Assembly (NCBI GenBank): GCA_963576735.1
Contig: OY755170.1
Span: 14,864,567-14,928,566 of the forward strand
Direction of reading: 5' to 3'
Length of the DNA stretch: 64,000 nucleotides
Source: Bedellia somnulentella
Lineage: Eukaryota > Arthropoda > Insecta > Lepidoptera > Bedelliidae
Below the pieces are notes generated by a model that saw only the letters and a program-made list of their open reading frames with translations, was not told the origin of the DNA and ran no database searches. Position numbers and translations under genes: made by a program. Below, one piece after another: positions 50,816-60,870 of this stretch (within the stretch, counting starts at the first letter, position 1; each line of letters starts with the position of its first letter).

Positions 50816-52390
50816 TTAGTCATCCTCATCACTCATAGCATTGACAACGACTACTGTTTCATCATTAGAAAATATTTTTGTTAATATTTGAGAAGGGCGC
50901 AATATTTTAGCAAGAAATCTTCCGTGGCTTAAATAATAAATAATACTTGCTACATGCGAACAACACCCTATAGTCCTGAGCCCATTCGGACAATCCCAAC
51001 AATATCGAGTAATCCCTTCAATTTCTGTACTGTTTGCTGTGTACTCTACATATACTCGGTATGATTTGGAACTTCGATGACGAGATCTACCATTACATTT
51101 CATTATGTTTGGCGTTTCCTTTATGCATTGAATGCTCACTTTATTGTCATCATCGATCAATTCAGCTAAGTATGAGATAGCTTGTGATAGCTGATAAGTA
51201 CCAGTAAATAATAACTTTAACTGGTTCTCAGTTAATCGCGGGAAAACTGTTCTCGCGATTAACGGAAAATGTTCTCAATGCGGTTTTACGCCGATTCCAT
51301 TTCATGGTTTCTACTTCGACGCTTTAAGTATTTGGTATATTAATTCTTTTTTCCATAATATCAATTACTTCATCTTCGATGACTGTATGACCGTTTAGCC
51401 TTTTTCCATATCTATTATGCAAAAACCCAACAACTTTACAAAGAGATTTTACCTTGGGTAGAATTTTGTTATCGAGGCTATGATGTAATAATTTGTGTTT
51501 CTGACAAATAGCCCCATGAACGGCTTCTACCACCCAACGTATTTTGGTAACTCGCCTAGACTCATAAGCTTCGATTGTAGGAAGTTGCGATCTTTTACCT
51601 AGCAGACCAGGCATTTGGACAATAAAGCCCTTTTCTTTCAGATATGAAATCACATCACGGAAACCACGATCAACAATGAAAACATCACGAGGTCGTAGTA
51701 GAGATTGAAAATCTTTATCTTCCATCACCAATTTCACAATAGATGCATCATTCTGTGTACCATAATAGGGTCCCGCAAAGTTGACAAGAAACCCGTTTGT
51801 TGTGCAAATCGTAAAAGATTTGCAAAGCGGTACTTTTTTTTGACCTGAATAAGATTTTCTCTGATATTCATTGTTTTGGCTTTTTTTGTGACGAACAAAA
51901 GTCCCATCAAAAATTAACGCCAATTGGTCATCACGCAGACCTAGCAATCTGCGGGCTGTAGTCGTTGTATTAGCAATGAGTTCTTCCCGAGTAGTTGAAG
52001 TATACCCAAATGAAATGTCATTCTCGAAGCTGCGTAATATATCCATCCACATATTCGATATTTGTTGTTTGTTCTTTACTCCAAATAAACCAGCAATCAA
52101 AGCATTAGAATTCCCAGTTCTGAGTTTAAAGAGAAATATGACTATGCTTGTTGAATACTTCGAGTAGTAGTATTTAGATAGACGATAACAAAACAGTTAA
52201 GTCGTTAATCTGATCCCATGATAACCCGGTAAATATATATAGCTCCTTATCACTTAGTCTAGAATTTCCTATATTATCAAATTTCTTTGACCTGAGAGGG
52301 CTCTGAGAAATATGCTAATCCAAATAAACCAGCAATCAAAGCATTAGAATTCCCAGTTCTGAGTTTAAAGAGAAATATGACTAATGCTTT
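50816..52390 (-). pseudogene. DDE_Tnp_4 + SWIM transposase, copy c
   Basis: Minus strand. The N-terminal side (about 52300-52180) reads IGNSRLSDKELYIFTGLSWD and a damaged stretch. The long frame 52100-51324 carries LALIFDGTFVRHKKSQNNEY (first D), QRKSYSGQKKVPLCKSFTIC, NFAGPYYGTQNDASIVKLVM (second D), FIVDRGFRDVISYLKEKGFI and KIRWVVEAVHGAICQKH (E). So all catalytic positions are present. After a frame change near 51300 the C-terminus (51160-50816) has the finger CWDCPNGLRTIGCCSHVASI. A 65-bp segment is duplicated (52080-52144 and 52319-52383), duplicating part of the region before the first D. The RTE LINE begins immediately beyond 52390. It is the best preserved catalytic domain of the family here. 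Confidence 0.85.
52080..52383. repeat. 65-bp direct duplication inside transposase copy c
   Basis: 52080-52144 and 52319-52383 appear identical (TCCAAATAAACCAGCAATCA ... AATATGACTA), separated by 174 bp that still read as transposase N-terminal sequence. It looks like a template-switch or repair duplication. Confidence 0.85.
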
Positions 52391-55023
52391 CGCTGTGTAG
52401 TGTCGGCTTAGAATAGCACTACCCCTTCTCTTCCCGTGGGTGTCGTAGAAGTCGACTAAGGGACTAGGGCTTTTCCATCTTCGCTCTTACACCAATCCAA
52501 GGTCTGCCGCGCCGAGGGATGCATGGCCAGGGGTGAGTCTGGTCGCTAGCGTGCCGCCGTCCCGGAGCTTGGTGCACTCCGGGTACTAAATAACCTTACC
52601 TAGTCAAGCGGGGCTCTGGCTAGGTGGACAGTTTATTTCCCTTGCTTTTCGTGGGGCCAAAATGTGTTCATCTACAAATAAACACGGAGGCGGCGATGTA
52701 GCTCGCCACTCATCACGCCATGGTTGCTCACGGGGCGAAAAGTGGGCGAAAGAGACCCGCTTCAGTACGATGAATGTATGTGGAGGAATGTTTGAAAAAT
52801 TAGATGAAGTATGTATGATTATGAATGAAAGAAAACTGGATTTTCTATGTGTAAATGAGACGAAGCGTAAGGGAAAGGAAGTTTCACAACTTGGCAACAT
52901 TACAGCAATCTGGTCTGGAGTCGCTGACAATGACCGAGCTAGCCAAGGAGTGGGACTTCTGATATCTGAAAGGATGGCTCAGTGTATGAAAGATTACGAA
53001 TGTGTGAGTCCAAGGCTCCTGTGGATTAAGGTGAAATTGGGACTAGTCCGGATGCGCATAATTTGCGTTTATGCTCCGGACATGTCTAAATCCCTATCCG
53101 AGAGGGAGGACTTTTGGAATCTGTTAGACGATGTTGTGAATGGGTGTGATCAGAATGAGAGACTTATAATGTTAGGAGATTTTAATGGCTGGGTTGGTGT
53201 GTCACGCAACGGTTGCGAAAGAGTTTTAGGAAAGTTTGGCGATCGAAGAATGAATGAAAATGGTGAGGAATCTTTGTGTTACAAACACGTTGTTTAAACA
53301 CAAAGATATCCATATGTATACAAGACAGAGGGGAAGCGAGAGAAGTATGATTGATTTTGTGATAGTTGATGAAAGGCTGAGAGCAAAGGTTGTTGACACC
53401 AGGGTCTATAGGGGCACGAACGTTGGCACAGATCACTTTCTCGTTATATCACGATTAAGGGGTCTGTGTGCGCGTTGGCGTCACAGGCCTAAAGTGTCAA
53501 CAACGGATTTTGCGAGAATAAAAGTGGAAAAACTGCAAGAAGATGAAAATATCAGAGATGAATACGTCAGGAAATTGGATGATAGACTAAGTTGCGTGGA
53601 GATGAAGGATGAAATGGAAATAGAAGAAGAATGGGATGTGCTCAAATCGACGATGGTTGAATGTGCGACGGAAGTTTGTGGAGTGTGTAAAAGGTCAAAT
53701 AGACCACCAACAAGTTGGTGGGATAAAGTTGTGAAAGAGGCGGTTGGAGATAAGAAGAAAGCGTGGTTAGATTTACTAGCGATTAAAGCTAGTAAACGGA
53801 TGAATGCGAGTGTAACTGACGATGTAGTGCAGAAAAGTGAAGATGAATATAAGAGAGTTAAGAATGAGGTGAAGAAGAAAAAGCGGGATTTGCAAGAGTG
53901 GTGTGAGAGGAAACTTTCTGATAATTTCCGGAATAACCAAAAGTTATTCTGGAAGTATATCCGGAAGGAAAAGGGAGTTTCCCAAAACACGAGAGTGAGT
54001 GTAATAAGAGATGAACAGGGTGAATTGGCGACGGATGAAAGTAGCATGAAACGGGTATGGAAGAATTATTTCGAGGGACTGTTTGAAAAAGAGGATGCAT
54101 CCATTTCTTTGCCAATCGACAGTAATGTTGATTGGAACGAAGAGATGGGTGATTTCAGTGACAGTGAGATTAGTATGGAAGAAATAATGAAAGCAATGAA
54201 AAGTATGAAAGTAGGGAAGGCGGCAGGGTATGATAGGATTACTATCGAAATGCTGAGGGCTGGTAAAGTGTTGGTGGCTTCTTGGTTGTACTTCCTTTTC
54301 CAAAAATGCTGGTCGAGTGGCAAAGTTCCACGAGACTGGTGCAAGGCGGTGATTGTGCCTCTATATAAAGGAAAGGGGTCACACCAAGAGGCTAAAAACT
54401 ACCGCGGCATCAGCTTACTCAGCATTGTTGGTAAATTGTATGCTAAGGTACTGATTGAAAGAGTGATGAATGAAACTGATGAGAAAATATGGGATGTGCA
54501 AGCGGGATTTAGGAAAGGAATGGGATGTATGGATTAAATCTTCTCTCTAAGGAGCATCACCGAAAAGTTCTTAGCTAAGAACCAAAAGGTGTATTGCTCC
54601 TTCATTGATTTAGAGAAGGCGTATGATAGGGTGGTAAGAAAGTGTTTATGGGAGGTGTTATCCAAGTTCGGTTTGGGGAGTCAACTTATACGTGCATTGG
54701 TATCACTCTATGAGGATTCTAGTGCATGTGTAAGAGTAAACGGGGAAAACACTGACTGGTTCGGAATCTCTAGGGGTGTCCGACAGGGATGTGTAGCTTC
54801 TCCGTGGCTCTTCAATTTGTTCATGGATGACTGTTTGACAGAGTTGCGTGAAAGTGATTATGGACTAAGAATGGGTGGATTCATCATTAAATGCCTCTTG
54901 TATGCTGACGATCAAGTGATACTTGCATCATCGGCAGAAGAGTTGCAAGAGATGATGAATATTGCATGTGAGTCTTTTGTAAGAAAGGGAATGAGGGTGA
55001 ATGTGGACAAGACCAAATTTTAA
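52391..55023 (+). mobile_element. RTE-like LINE, 5' end present, 3' end missing
   Basis: Starts GTGTAGTGTCGGCTTAGAAT. The 5' untranslated region contains GGTGTCGTAGAAGTCGACTA and GGTGAGTCTGGTCGCTAGCG. ORF remains run 52662-55023. It stops abruptly at the copia junction (55023/55024), before the C-terminal part and 3' tail. LINEs usually lose the 5' end, so loss of the 3' end points to a later deletion or recombination. Confidence 0.8.
52662..55023 (+). pseudogene. RTE-like endonuclease-reverse transcriptase, few lesions
   Basis: Plus strand. Endonuclease: FLCVNETKRKGKEVSQLGNI, RIICVYAPDMSKSLSERE, LIMLGDFNGWVG, then after a frameshift near 53260-53280 DFVIVDERLRAKVVDTRVYR and GTDHFLVISRLRG. 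Linker with coiled-coil-like charged helices (residues about 230-420). RT: GKAAGYDRITIEMLRAGKVL, WCKAVIVPLYKGKG, NYRGISLLSIVGKLYAKVLI, QAGFRKGMGCMD, a single in-frame stop at 54535-54537 in place of glutamine, IFSLRSITEKFLAKNQKVYC, FIDLEKAYDRV, GVRQGCVASPWLFNLFMDD and LLYADDQVILASSAEELQEM (YADD catalytic site). It ends at NVDKTKF. Apart from one frameshift and one stop it is readable, so it is fairly young. Confidence 0.9.
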
Positions 55024-55719
55024 ATAAATTTTCTGATAAACTTCCAATCATTATCATATTATTACAGCCGTTATAAATCCTTACCTTACCTTTTATAAAA
55101 GAGGCTTTGAAAGCGTTTTCATTCAGTTTAATCACAAACATTAAATTTTTTCTTAGGTCTGGAACGTAATATACATTTTTTATATTGAATTTATTTGGTC
55201 TGGACCCAACATAAGCAATAATATGAATATTACCAATACCTACTGCCATTAGGCTTACATTATTTTTAGCAACGCCTATTAATTTAGGTACACTAAGTTC
55301 TGTGTATTCAGAGAAATACTTTTTGTCATTTACCAAATGATCTGAACACCCCGAATCAATACACCAAACAATATTATTTTGTAAAAAAATATATACATCA
55401 CCTCTCTCAGCCTCCTCAGATACATATCTTTTTTATATTCATCTACATAGTATTACCATGTATTAGTATGTATACTTGTTTATTCTGTTCTCTCCGTGCA
55501 GCGTGTCTTTCTGCACCTATCCCTCGCCAATGTCCTGAATTCGACTGTGTCAGCGGCGGCGGCGGCTAATTACACTTGACGTGTCTGTGGGAATAAAAAC
55601 CTGCGCGATTTTGATAACTTCTATTTCTATGCATCATACTTCTGCCCTTGTTTTGATTACATTAAAACCTCTTATGACCTGCCTTGCCACACGTGTAGCA
55701 AAAAAGAAATGCTCCACTA

Positions 55720-57010
55720 CGAGGGCTGCTATTTATGTATCCGGAATAAAAAAAAGAAACAAACATATATCAATTAATATGGTTTTATTGCTTCTCAAAA
55801 TATTCGCCGCTCAGATCTATACACTTTTGCATGCGTTGAAACCAATTTTCATAGCACTTTTTCCACTCAGACTGAGGTATCTCCAAAACGTGCATTTTGA
55901 ACGCATCGACTGCCTCTTCGCGGCTCGAAAAACGTTGACCACGTAATTTTTTCTTCACATTTGGAAATAAATAAAAATCATTGGGTGCCAAATCAGGGCT
56001 GTACGGCGGATGACCTGTCAATTCGATCTTTTGAGCTTCTAAAAACTGAGTTGTGACGGCCGACCTGTGACAGCTAGCATTGTCGTGATGCAGAATGATT
56101 CTACGTTGTCGGTTAGTCTTTCTTATTTGTTCAAAGACTTCCGGCAAACAAATGGTCGTATACCACTCCGAATTAACAGTTTTACGATTCTCTAAAGGCA
56201 CTGTAGCTACATGGCCATTTATACCAAAAAAACAAGCGACCATTTGCTTCAATGTGCTTTTTGCACGAATAACTTTTGTTGGGTTCGGCTCATCTTGGAA
56301 CACCCACACCGTGGACTGCTGCTTAGTTTCGGGGTCGTAAGCGTAGATCCAAGATTCGTCACCTGTGTAGATATTATAAACAGCTTTTGACGCACCACGG
56401 TTGTATTTTTTTAACATTTCTTTGCACCAATCGACACGAGCCTGTTTTTGATCAATACTCAAGTTGTGCGGAATCCAACGGGAGCAAATTTTTTTTACAG
56501 CTAAATGTTCATGAAGTATCTTATGTATGCTCGTCATACTAATGCCCAGAGATGCCTCTATCTCACGATATGTAACATGACGATCTTGAGTTATTAGTTC
56601 CCGGACAGCATCGATGTTTTGAGGTACAACGACCGTTTTAGGGCGACCTTCTTTAATTTCATCAGTAAGCTTAGATCGTCCACGATTAAACTCGCTAAAC
56701 CAGTGATACACAGTGGTCTTTGAGGGTGCTTCATCCCCAAAAGTCGAAGTAAGCTGATCGATGCACTGTTTTTGAGTTAGACCACGCCGAAAATCGTAAA
56801 AAATCATGGCACGAAAATGTTCACGAGTTAAATCCATGGTGGTGAAGACACGCAATTTTCAAAATGACGCTACGATGTGAAAACAATTGACAGTCACATA
56901 AAAATAAATGTATTCTAAAGCTAAAGAGTTCTATTTTTAAATGATGTAATTACTTTTTAAATTATTGTTCTGTAAGTGGCCAGTTCCGGATACATAAATA
57001 GCAGCCCTCG
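55720..57010 (-). mobile_element. mariner element, 1,291 bp, perfect 27-bp TIRs
   Basis: Both ends read CGAGGGCTGCTATTTATGTA plus TCCGGAA, identical over 27 bp. TA flanks both sides (55718-55719 and 57011-57012). It is inserted in the copia gag; joining the flanks restores copia sequence. It contains an intact transposase gene. Confidence 0.97.
55785..56837 (-). CDS. mariner transposase, intact, 350 aa
   Basis: One uninterrupted minus-strand frame. I choose MDLTREHFRAMIFYDF (56837) as the start because mariner transposases begin about here and run about 345-355 residues; an in-frame ATG six codons upstream gives 356. N-terminal helix-turn-helix pair: DEAPSKTTVYHWFSEFNRGR and EASLGISMTSIHKILHEHLA. 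Linker and WVP-like motif: SRWIPHNL. Catalytic triad: YTGDESWIYAYDPETKQQST (D), ILHHDNASCHRSAV (D) and YSPDLAPNDFYLFPNVKK (D), with 34 residues between the last two, i.e. D,D34D. With perfect ends around it, this is a candidate for a recently active copy. It resembles mariner copies widespread in insects. Confidence 0.95.
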   Translation of the reverse strand: MDLTREHFRAMIFYDFRRGLTQKQCIDQLTSTFGDEAPSKTTVYHWFSEFNRGRSKLTDEIKEGRPKTVVVPQNIDAVRELITQDRHVTYREIEASLGISMTSIHKILHEHLAVKKICSRWIPHNLSIDQKQARVDWCKEMLKKYNRGASKAVYNIYTGDESWIYAYDPETKQQSTVWVFQDEPNPTKVIRAKSTLKQMVACFFGINGHVATVPLENRKTVNSEWYTTICLPEVFEQIRKTNRQRRIILHHDNASCHRSAVTTQFLEAQKIELTGHPPYSPDLAPNDFYLFPNVKKKLRGQRFSSREEAVDAFKMHVLEIPQSEWKKCYENWFQRMQKCIDLSGEYFEKQ

Positions 57011-57629
57011 TACTTGTACTCGGATGTTGCTCTGAGTTTATCTTCTTCTTCTGTTCTTCACCTAAAAGTCTACTTTTAACAAATTCATACTTCAAATTAT
57101 CAATTGTTTCTAGTGCCGTAATAATTCCTTCATATGTTTCAGGCATTGACATCAACATGTAATTAATTTTCTTCAGTAAGCTCATTATCATTTTCTTTAA
57201 GATCTAAAAATATAGTTTCCAAATGGTAAATTTGGTCCTTCAAAGATTCATGCTCTTTAAATTTGATTTCATTTAGTTGCCTTCTTAGGTAAATTTTGGA
57301 TCGGACCCCTTTTATCTTAAATGAATTCTCTAGACTCGCATACATGTCCAAGGCTAAATCTTTTCTAACATATTCGAGGTGACTATCAGCGATTGCAGAA
57401 ATTATAATAGATTGAGCCTTTGTCTCCTTCGTTTTTTCAGTTACGGCAAATTTTGGGTCTGATATGGCCTCAATTACATCCGCGGCTCTTAGGATGATTT
57501 TAAGTCGAAAAGACCAAAAATTAAAATCACGCCTTTCAAATTGACAAATGTTTTGCCTGTCACGCTCCTGTATTTTTCCAGAATTATTTTTATAGCAACC
57601 ACACGATAGAACCACGCTCTGCTACCATT

Positions 57630-57883
57630 TGTTGGATAAGTAGTACAAACCCTCTTTAAATAATACCATAATTTTAACTTTATCTTCTTTATTACATTAC
57701 TTCATTAGTAGAATTTTATGTTAAAATAACATAAAATTCTACATCTTCATAATATAAAGGAAAACTTTCTCTTCTTGTCATATTAACCTACCATCGACAG
57801 CTCTTTGACTGTCTGTCCCTCGACAAGATCTCTACTAAAAATAGGTCTTATAACAATTAAGAGCTTATGCATTGTTCTCAACA
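57630..57883 (-). repeat. Copia 5' LTR, 254 bp
   Basis: TGTTGGATAAG...TTCTCAACA, so TGTTG...CAACA ends, directly next to the primer site at 57616-57629 (TGGTAGCAGAGC in minus sense). It includes a perfect 16-bp-arm palindrome at 57708-57742 around AAA. Confidence 0.85.
57708..57742. repeat. 16-bp-arm perfect palindrome in the LTR
   Basis: 57708-57723 and 57727-57742 are exact reverse complements with an AAA loop, placed in the copia LTR. It could act as a hairpin in the LTR RNA. Confidence 0.9.
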
Positions 57884-58115
57884 TATAATATCGTAAACAG
57901 AGACGTGCGGTTAAGACAACGAATCGATTCCGACTGATGTTGCGAAAAATACATAGGACGATGATGTTTTTTTTTTATTAGGTACACAATAGAGGGTAAG
58001 TTTATGATTGCCACTTTTGTCTGCTTTTTTACCTAAATTACTCGTTAGTATCGTATAAATTACAAATGTACGCATGAAACTGTATTATCTGATTGATACA
58101 TGAAGATTGTATTAC
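57884..58115. other. No gene seen; intron-like spacer
   Basis: AT-rich DNA between the copia LTR and the first host exon-like block. No ORF with a known motif. Confidence 0.4.
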
Positions 58116-58193
58116 CTGGCTATAGTCGATTCTGCGTCTGATTCAGCAAGCTGCGACACGCGCTTAGTCGGCTTTGCGATCCTGTTGGGGTAA
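58116..58193 (-). CDS. Host exon, 78 bp, unrecognised protein
   Basis: Minus strand. The acceptor is GGTTTTTGTTTTCAG with its pyrimidine tract, and the donor is GTAATA (58115-58110). The single open frame reads YPNRIAKPTKRVSQLAESDA, then ESTIA. The first base completes a codon begun in the previous exon (58363-58455, ending AG), giving Ser at the join, and the length (26 codons) keeps the frame. GC content is well above the surroundings. I do not recognise the protein. The two exons probably belong to one host gene with small exons in a TE-filled region. Confidence 0.6.
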
Positions 58194-58362
58194 CTGAAAA
58201 CAAAAACCAAAAATATATAGTATTGCTGTATTATTCATACATTTCGAGTGATCTACGAGTAAGTGCTATTAGGAAAAATACTAAAAAACTCTACACGCAC
58301 TACAACTGACGAAGTCTATAGAACAAAGGCCACTGAAGTGTAAAAAATAAGAAAATAAAAAC

Positions 58363-58455
58363 CTTTCAAAATAGTCGTCTTCCGACTCGAAGGCCTTTCT
58401 CAACGACCGCGCGTGCGACTTGCGGGCGGCGGTCTCGTCGTATTCGAAGTCATAC
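58363..58455 (-). CDS. Host exon, 93 bp, unrecognised protein
   Basis: Minus strand. The acceptor is GATTGTTGTTTTAG, the donor GTTTTTATT (weaker than consensus). The frame reads YDFEYDETAARKSHARSLRK, then AFESEDDYFE, strongly biased to G/C-ending codons (GAC, GCC, CGC, AAG, TCG), as in lepidopteran genes. Length 93 bases is 31 codons, and the phase matches the next exon at 58116-58193. The charged, low-hydrophobic composition suggests an intracellular segment. No family recognised. No upstream exon was found before the LINE/Transib at 58640. Confidence 0.6.
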
Positions 58456-58659
58456 CTAAAACAACAATCAATTAGTATAATATTATCATACAAATATTAA
58501 TATGAAAACCTAGATACGTGTGCTTTTGCCTAAGAACACTGGGATGAAGTTGCAAAACAAAGTTTTGAATTGGGTACCAATAATTTTGAGTGGAACAGAA
58601 AATAATGAAATAATAAATTGAACAGGCAAACGTAGCATGGTTTGCCCTCCAGCCCGATG

Positions 58660-60096
58660 CACAGTGGTACCGCCGCCATACAAGGGCGGTCATAAATACC
58701 TTACTCTCTTAATTTGCATTTTTTTTGGGTAAATCAATAAAATAACGTTTAAGATTGTATACTAATGATGTATTTAATTGTTAGAAGTAAATAAAGAAGT
58801 AAAAGTATACCACCACCATGATTTTTATACAATTCAAAAAAATAAAATAAATAGGTATAAATATATTAATTTATTTCTAATGATAACTACGAAATATCTA
58901 CTTTTTGGTATTAATAAAATTGTCAATTTACTATTTTTACCATAAAAAATACATTATAACTATTTCTATTTTAAACTTACAGCTAAGTATACATGCATCT
59001 CTTACTAAACTGAAAAAAAGTACTACTAATAAATTGGAATATAAATAAAACTTTTAATAGATGAAACACTTCTTTAGACATAACACTTTTCTTCTGACGG
59101 GGGAGTTTTCGAAGGCCAGTGATAAATGGATCCAAACTGAGAAAAAGTCTATTTAGCAAATCCGAATTACTAACTTCTCTTGACATCTTGCGCGTGTGAT
59201 CTCGTCTGAAGGACTTATAGAATTTATTGTTTGATTCAGCTGCCTCTTCGGATAACTCCCCGAACGATACTAAAACGTGTTGCGCTTCCTGAGCCCCGTG
59301 AATGAGCACTTTGTGGACGGAAGCTGGAAGGTTCAACCACGGATATTCTTGAATCAAAAGACGCGCGGTTTCTAATTCATATTTCTCGAAAATTACTTAA
59401 AATATGTTCATGTTTCTGTGCAACTGTTCCGCCATGTTCCAATAGCCATACCTAAAATAAATGCATCCTTGTAAAGGTACATTTAATCGTATAACCTGGA
59501 AAGAAAAGTTAAAACTGTTGTATCGGGTTTTGAGAATTTGCTTATTTTGAGTCTACGCAGTAGTCTTTAAGAACTCGTAGAAGCTACATAGGCAGCTCTT
59601 GGCGGCTGAATGTTTTTGTATTCGAAAGAAGACACTTTAATCTTAATATTGTACTATGTGAGAACCATTGACGATATCTGACATACTCTTAAAACTTTAG
59701 GAAAAGTCAAAATAATGTTTATTTTTAAACAAAATATTGTTGTACATTAGAAGGGACAAACATGTTCTAATATGACAGATAACGGTTTAAAATGTACCTG
59801 AATTGTAATACATACCTTGTTCTTGGAAATCCATATCCCGGAAGTCACTCACAAACAATGCAATTCTGAGAATTCACTACCGCATAAACAATGTTCTAAT
59901 GAGTCACTGATAACGGCGAGCATAAGGGAAGATGCTTTCACTTTGAGGGTCAAAAGCAAATTGTTCTCAAATGAAAAGGGTGACATATTTATACTTTTTG
60001 GATAGCTTGTTTATCGGTTTATCGGTAAAAACAATAAAATGAATAGTATTTGATAGTCGACTTTACCGATTAATGGCCTATGGCGGTACCACTGTG
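58660..60096 (-). mobile_element. Transib element, 1,437 bp, CACAGTG ends, CGATG duplication
   Basis: Both termini begin CACAGTGGTACCGCC (15 bp exact; left at 58660, right at 60096 reversed). CGATG flanks both (58655-58659 and 60097-60101). Transib elements have 5-bp GC-rich duplications and termini like the RAG recombination-signal heptamer CACAGTG. It contains a C-terminal transposase remnant. It interrupts a LINE reading frame that is restored when it is removed. Confidence 0.95.
58983..59460 (-). pseudogene. Transib transposase C-terminus (RAG1-core-like)
   Basis: Minus strand. YELETARLLIQEYPWLNLPA, SVHKVLIHGAQEAQHVLVSF and GELSEEAAESNNKFYKSFRR align with the last part of the RAG1 core, where the catalytic glutamate sits in the G-x-x-SEE-x-x-E-x-x-NK segment. 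DLLNRLFLSLDPFITGLRKL follows. The frame stops at 58983. Upstream of 59357 it breaks at a stop (NMNIF-stop). The first two catalytic aspartates are missing, so the element cannot transpose on its own. Its wording differs from the Transib at 9889-11482. Confidence 0.85.
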
Positions 60097-60167
60097 CGAT
60101 GGACCGACGACCTTAGACAGGTAGCCGGTAGTAGCTGGATGAGGAAGGCGGAGGACGATATTTGAAT

Positions 60168-60870
60168 GGGCTGGAGAAAACAAAGAAACATAATGAGTAA
60201 ACTTACGAACATTATTTTAGTAGGTGTAACAAAGCAGCAGAACTTATCAGCAGGACAGCAGAGCTTCAGCACTTGTTTCACAAGTAGGTCGAACCATCCG
60301 GACGATCGTCAAAGCACGAAGAGAACTGATTATTTTTTTTAAATTTCCGGCTTTTTAATGGAAAATTATTGATGACAATGCACCGGGTGTGTCGGACGAG
60401 ATTTTTGAGCGCATGTGTGTGTTGTGTGTGCATTAGTTTGTCGTTAGTAACTACAACTATAAAATGTTGTACAATTTGTCCGTTCATCTGTCATCGTCAT
60501 CATCATCAGCCTCAGTCATCAGCCGTCCGTCTGTCACCAAGCTGTATCTCATGAACCGTAGTCTGTGATAAATGAATAAATATAGTCTACGGTTTGGACT
60601 AAAAGTAGTCTATGTACTCTTAGTTTCAATGTAGGTACCTACATATATTGCTTAAACTACGATGCAATTAAAAAAAAACATAGATAATTTTAAAAAATAA
60701 ATAAAATCAAAACAATTATTGAAATTCGAATATTTTAATCGCTTGTTATCACATAGTTTTTTAAAGTCCGACGTTTCGAAAACTTTCAGTTATCATGGTC
60801 ACGGGAAGACTGAGGTGTTATTTGTCATTATACAGTACTATAAAATTATTAATACTAACTACCTTCACAA
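60168..60870. other. No gene seen
   Basis: Mixed DNA. 'CATGGTCACGGGAAGACTGA' near 60796 is a tract I associate with Penelope-like 3' regions in Lepidoptera. Short CAT-rich repeats at 60490-60520 (TCATCGTCATCATCATC). Confidence 0.4.

Larger units (their letters stand above)
55024..57615 (-). pseudogene. Ty1/copia gag-protease, split by a mariner
   Basis: Minus strand. The start region (57615) has ICQFERRDFNFWSFRLKIIL, AQSIIISAIADSHLEYVRKD and LEYV-type Gag (UBN2) to LKKINYMLMSMPETYEGIIT and EEQKKKINSEQHPS. The mariner 55720-57010 follows. Beyond it, CYTCGKAGHKRF-stop-C is the CCHC zinc knuckle, and after stops the protease region IVWCIDSGCSDHLVNDKKYF leads to FNIKNVYYVPDLRKNLMFVI and KGKVRIYNGCNNMIMIGSLS. 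It ends at ENLFKI at the LINE junction. The protease DSG active site is present. Integrase, RT and 3' LTR are absent. The 5' LTR is 57630-57883 with a TGGTAGCAGAGC primer site. Confidence 0.85.
58640..60167 (+). pseudogene. LINE C-terminal fragment, split by a Transib
   Basis: The plus strand reads RSMVCPPARW up to 58659 and continues after the Transib (60102) as TDDLRQVAGSSWMRKAEDD, then a stop. This is the conserved C-terminus of lepidopteran RTE/R1-like LINE proteins (usual PPTRWTDDLVKVAGSRWMRKAQDR). Joining across the insertion restores WTDDL. Only about 30 residues are left on the two sides. Confidence 0.7.

Noticed and set aside
53481..54344. Long minus-strand ORFs opposite the LINE, rich in Ser, Phe and Leu
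   Set aside because: Antisense of the RTE-like ORF; no motif of their own.
59430..59460. Splice acceptor TTTATTTTAG before the Transib fragment as part of the host gene
   Set aside because: It lies inside the TIR-bounded Transib, and the following sequence is transposase, so linkage to the host exons is not supported.
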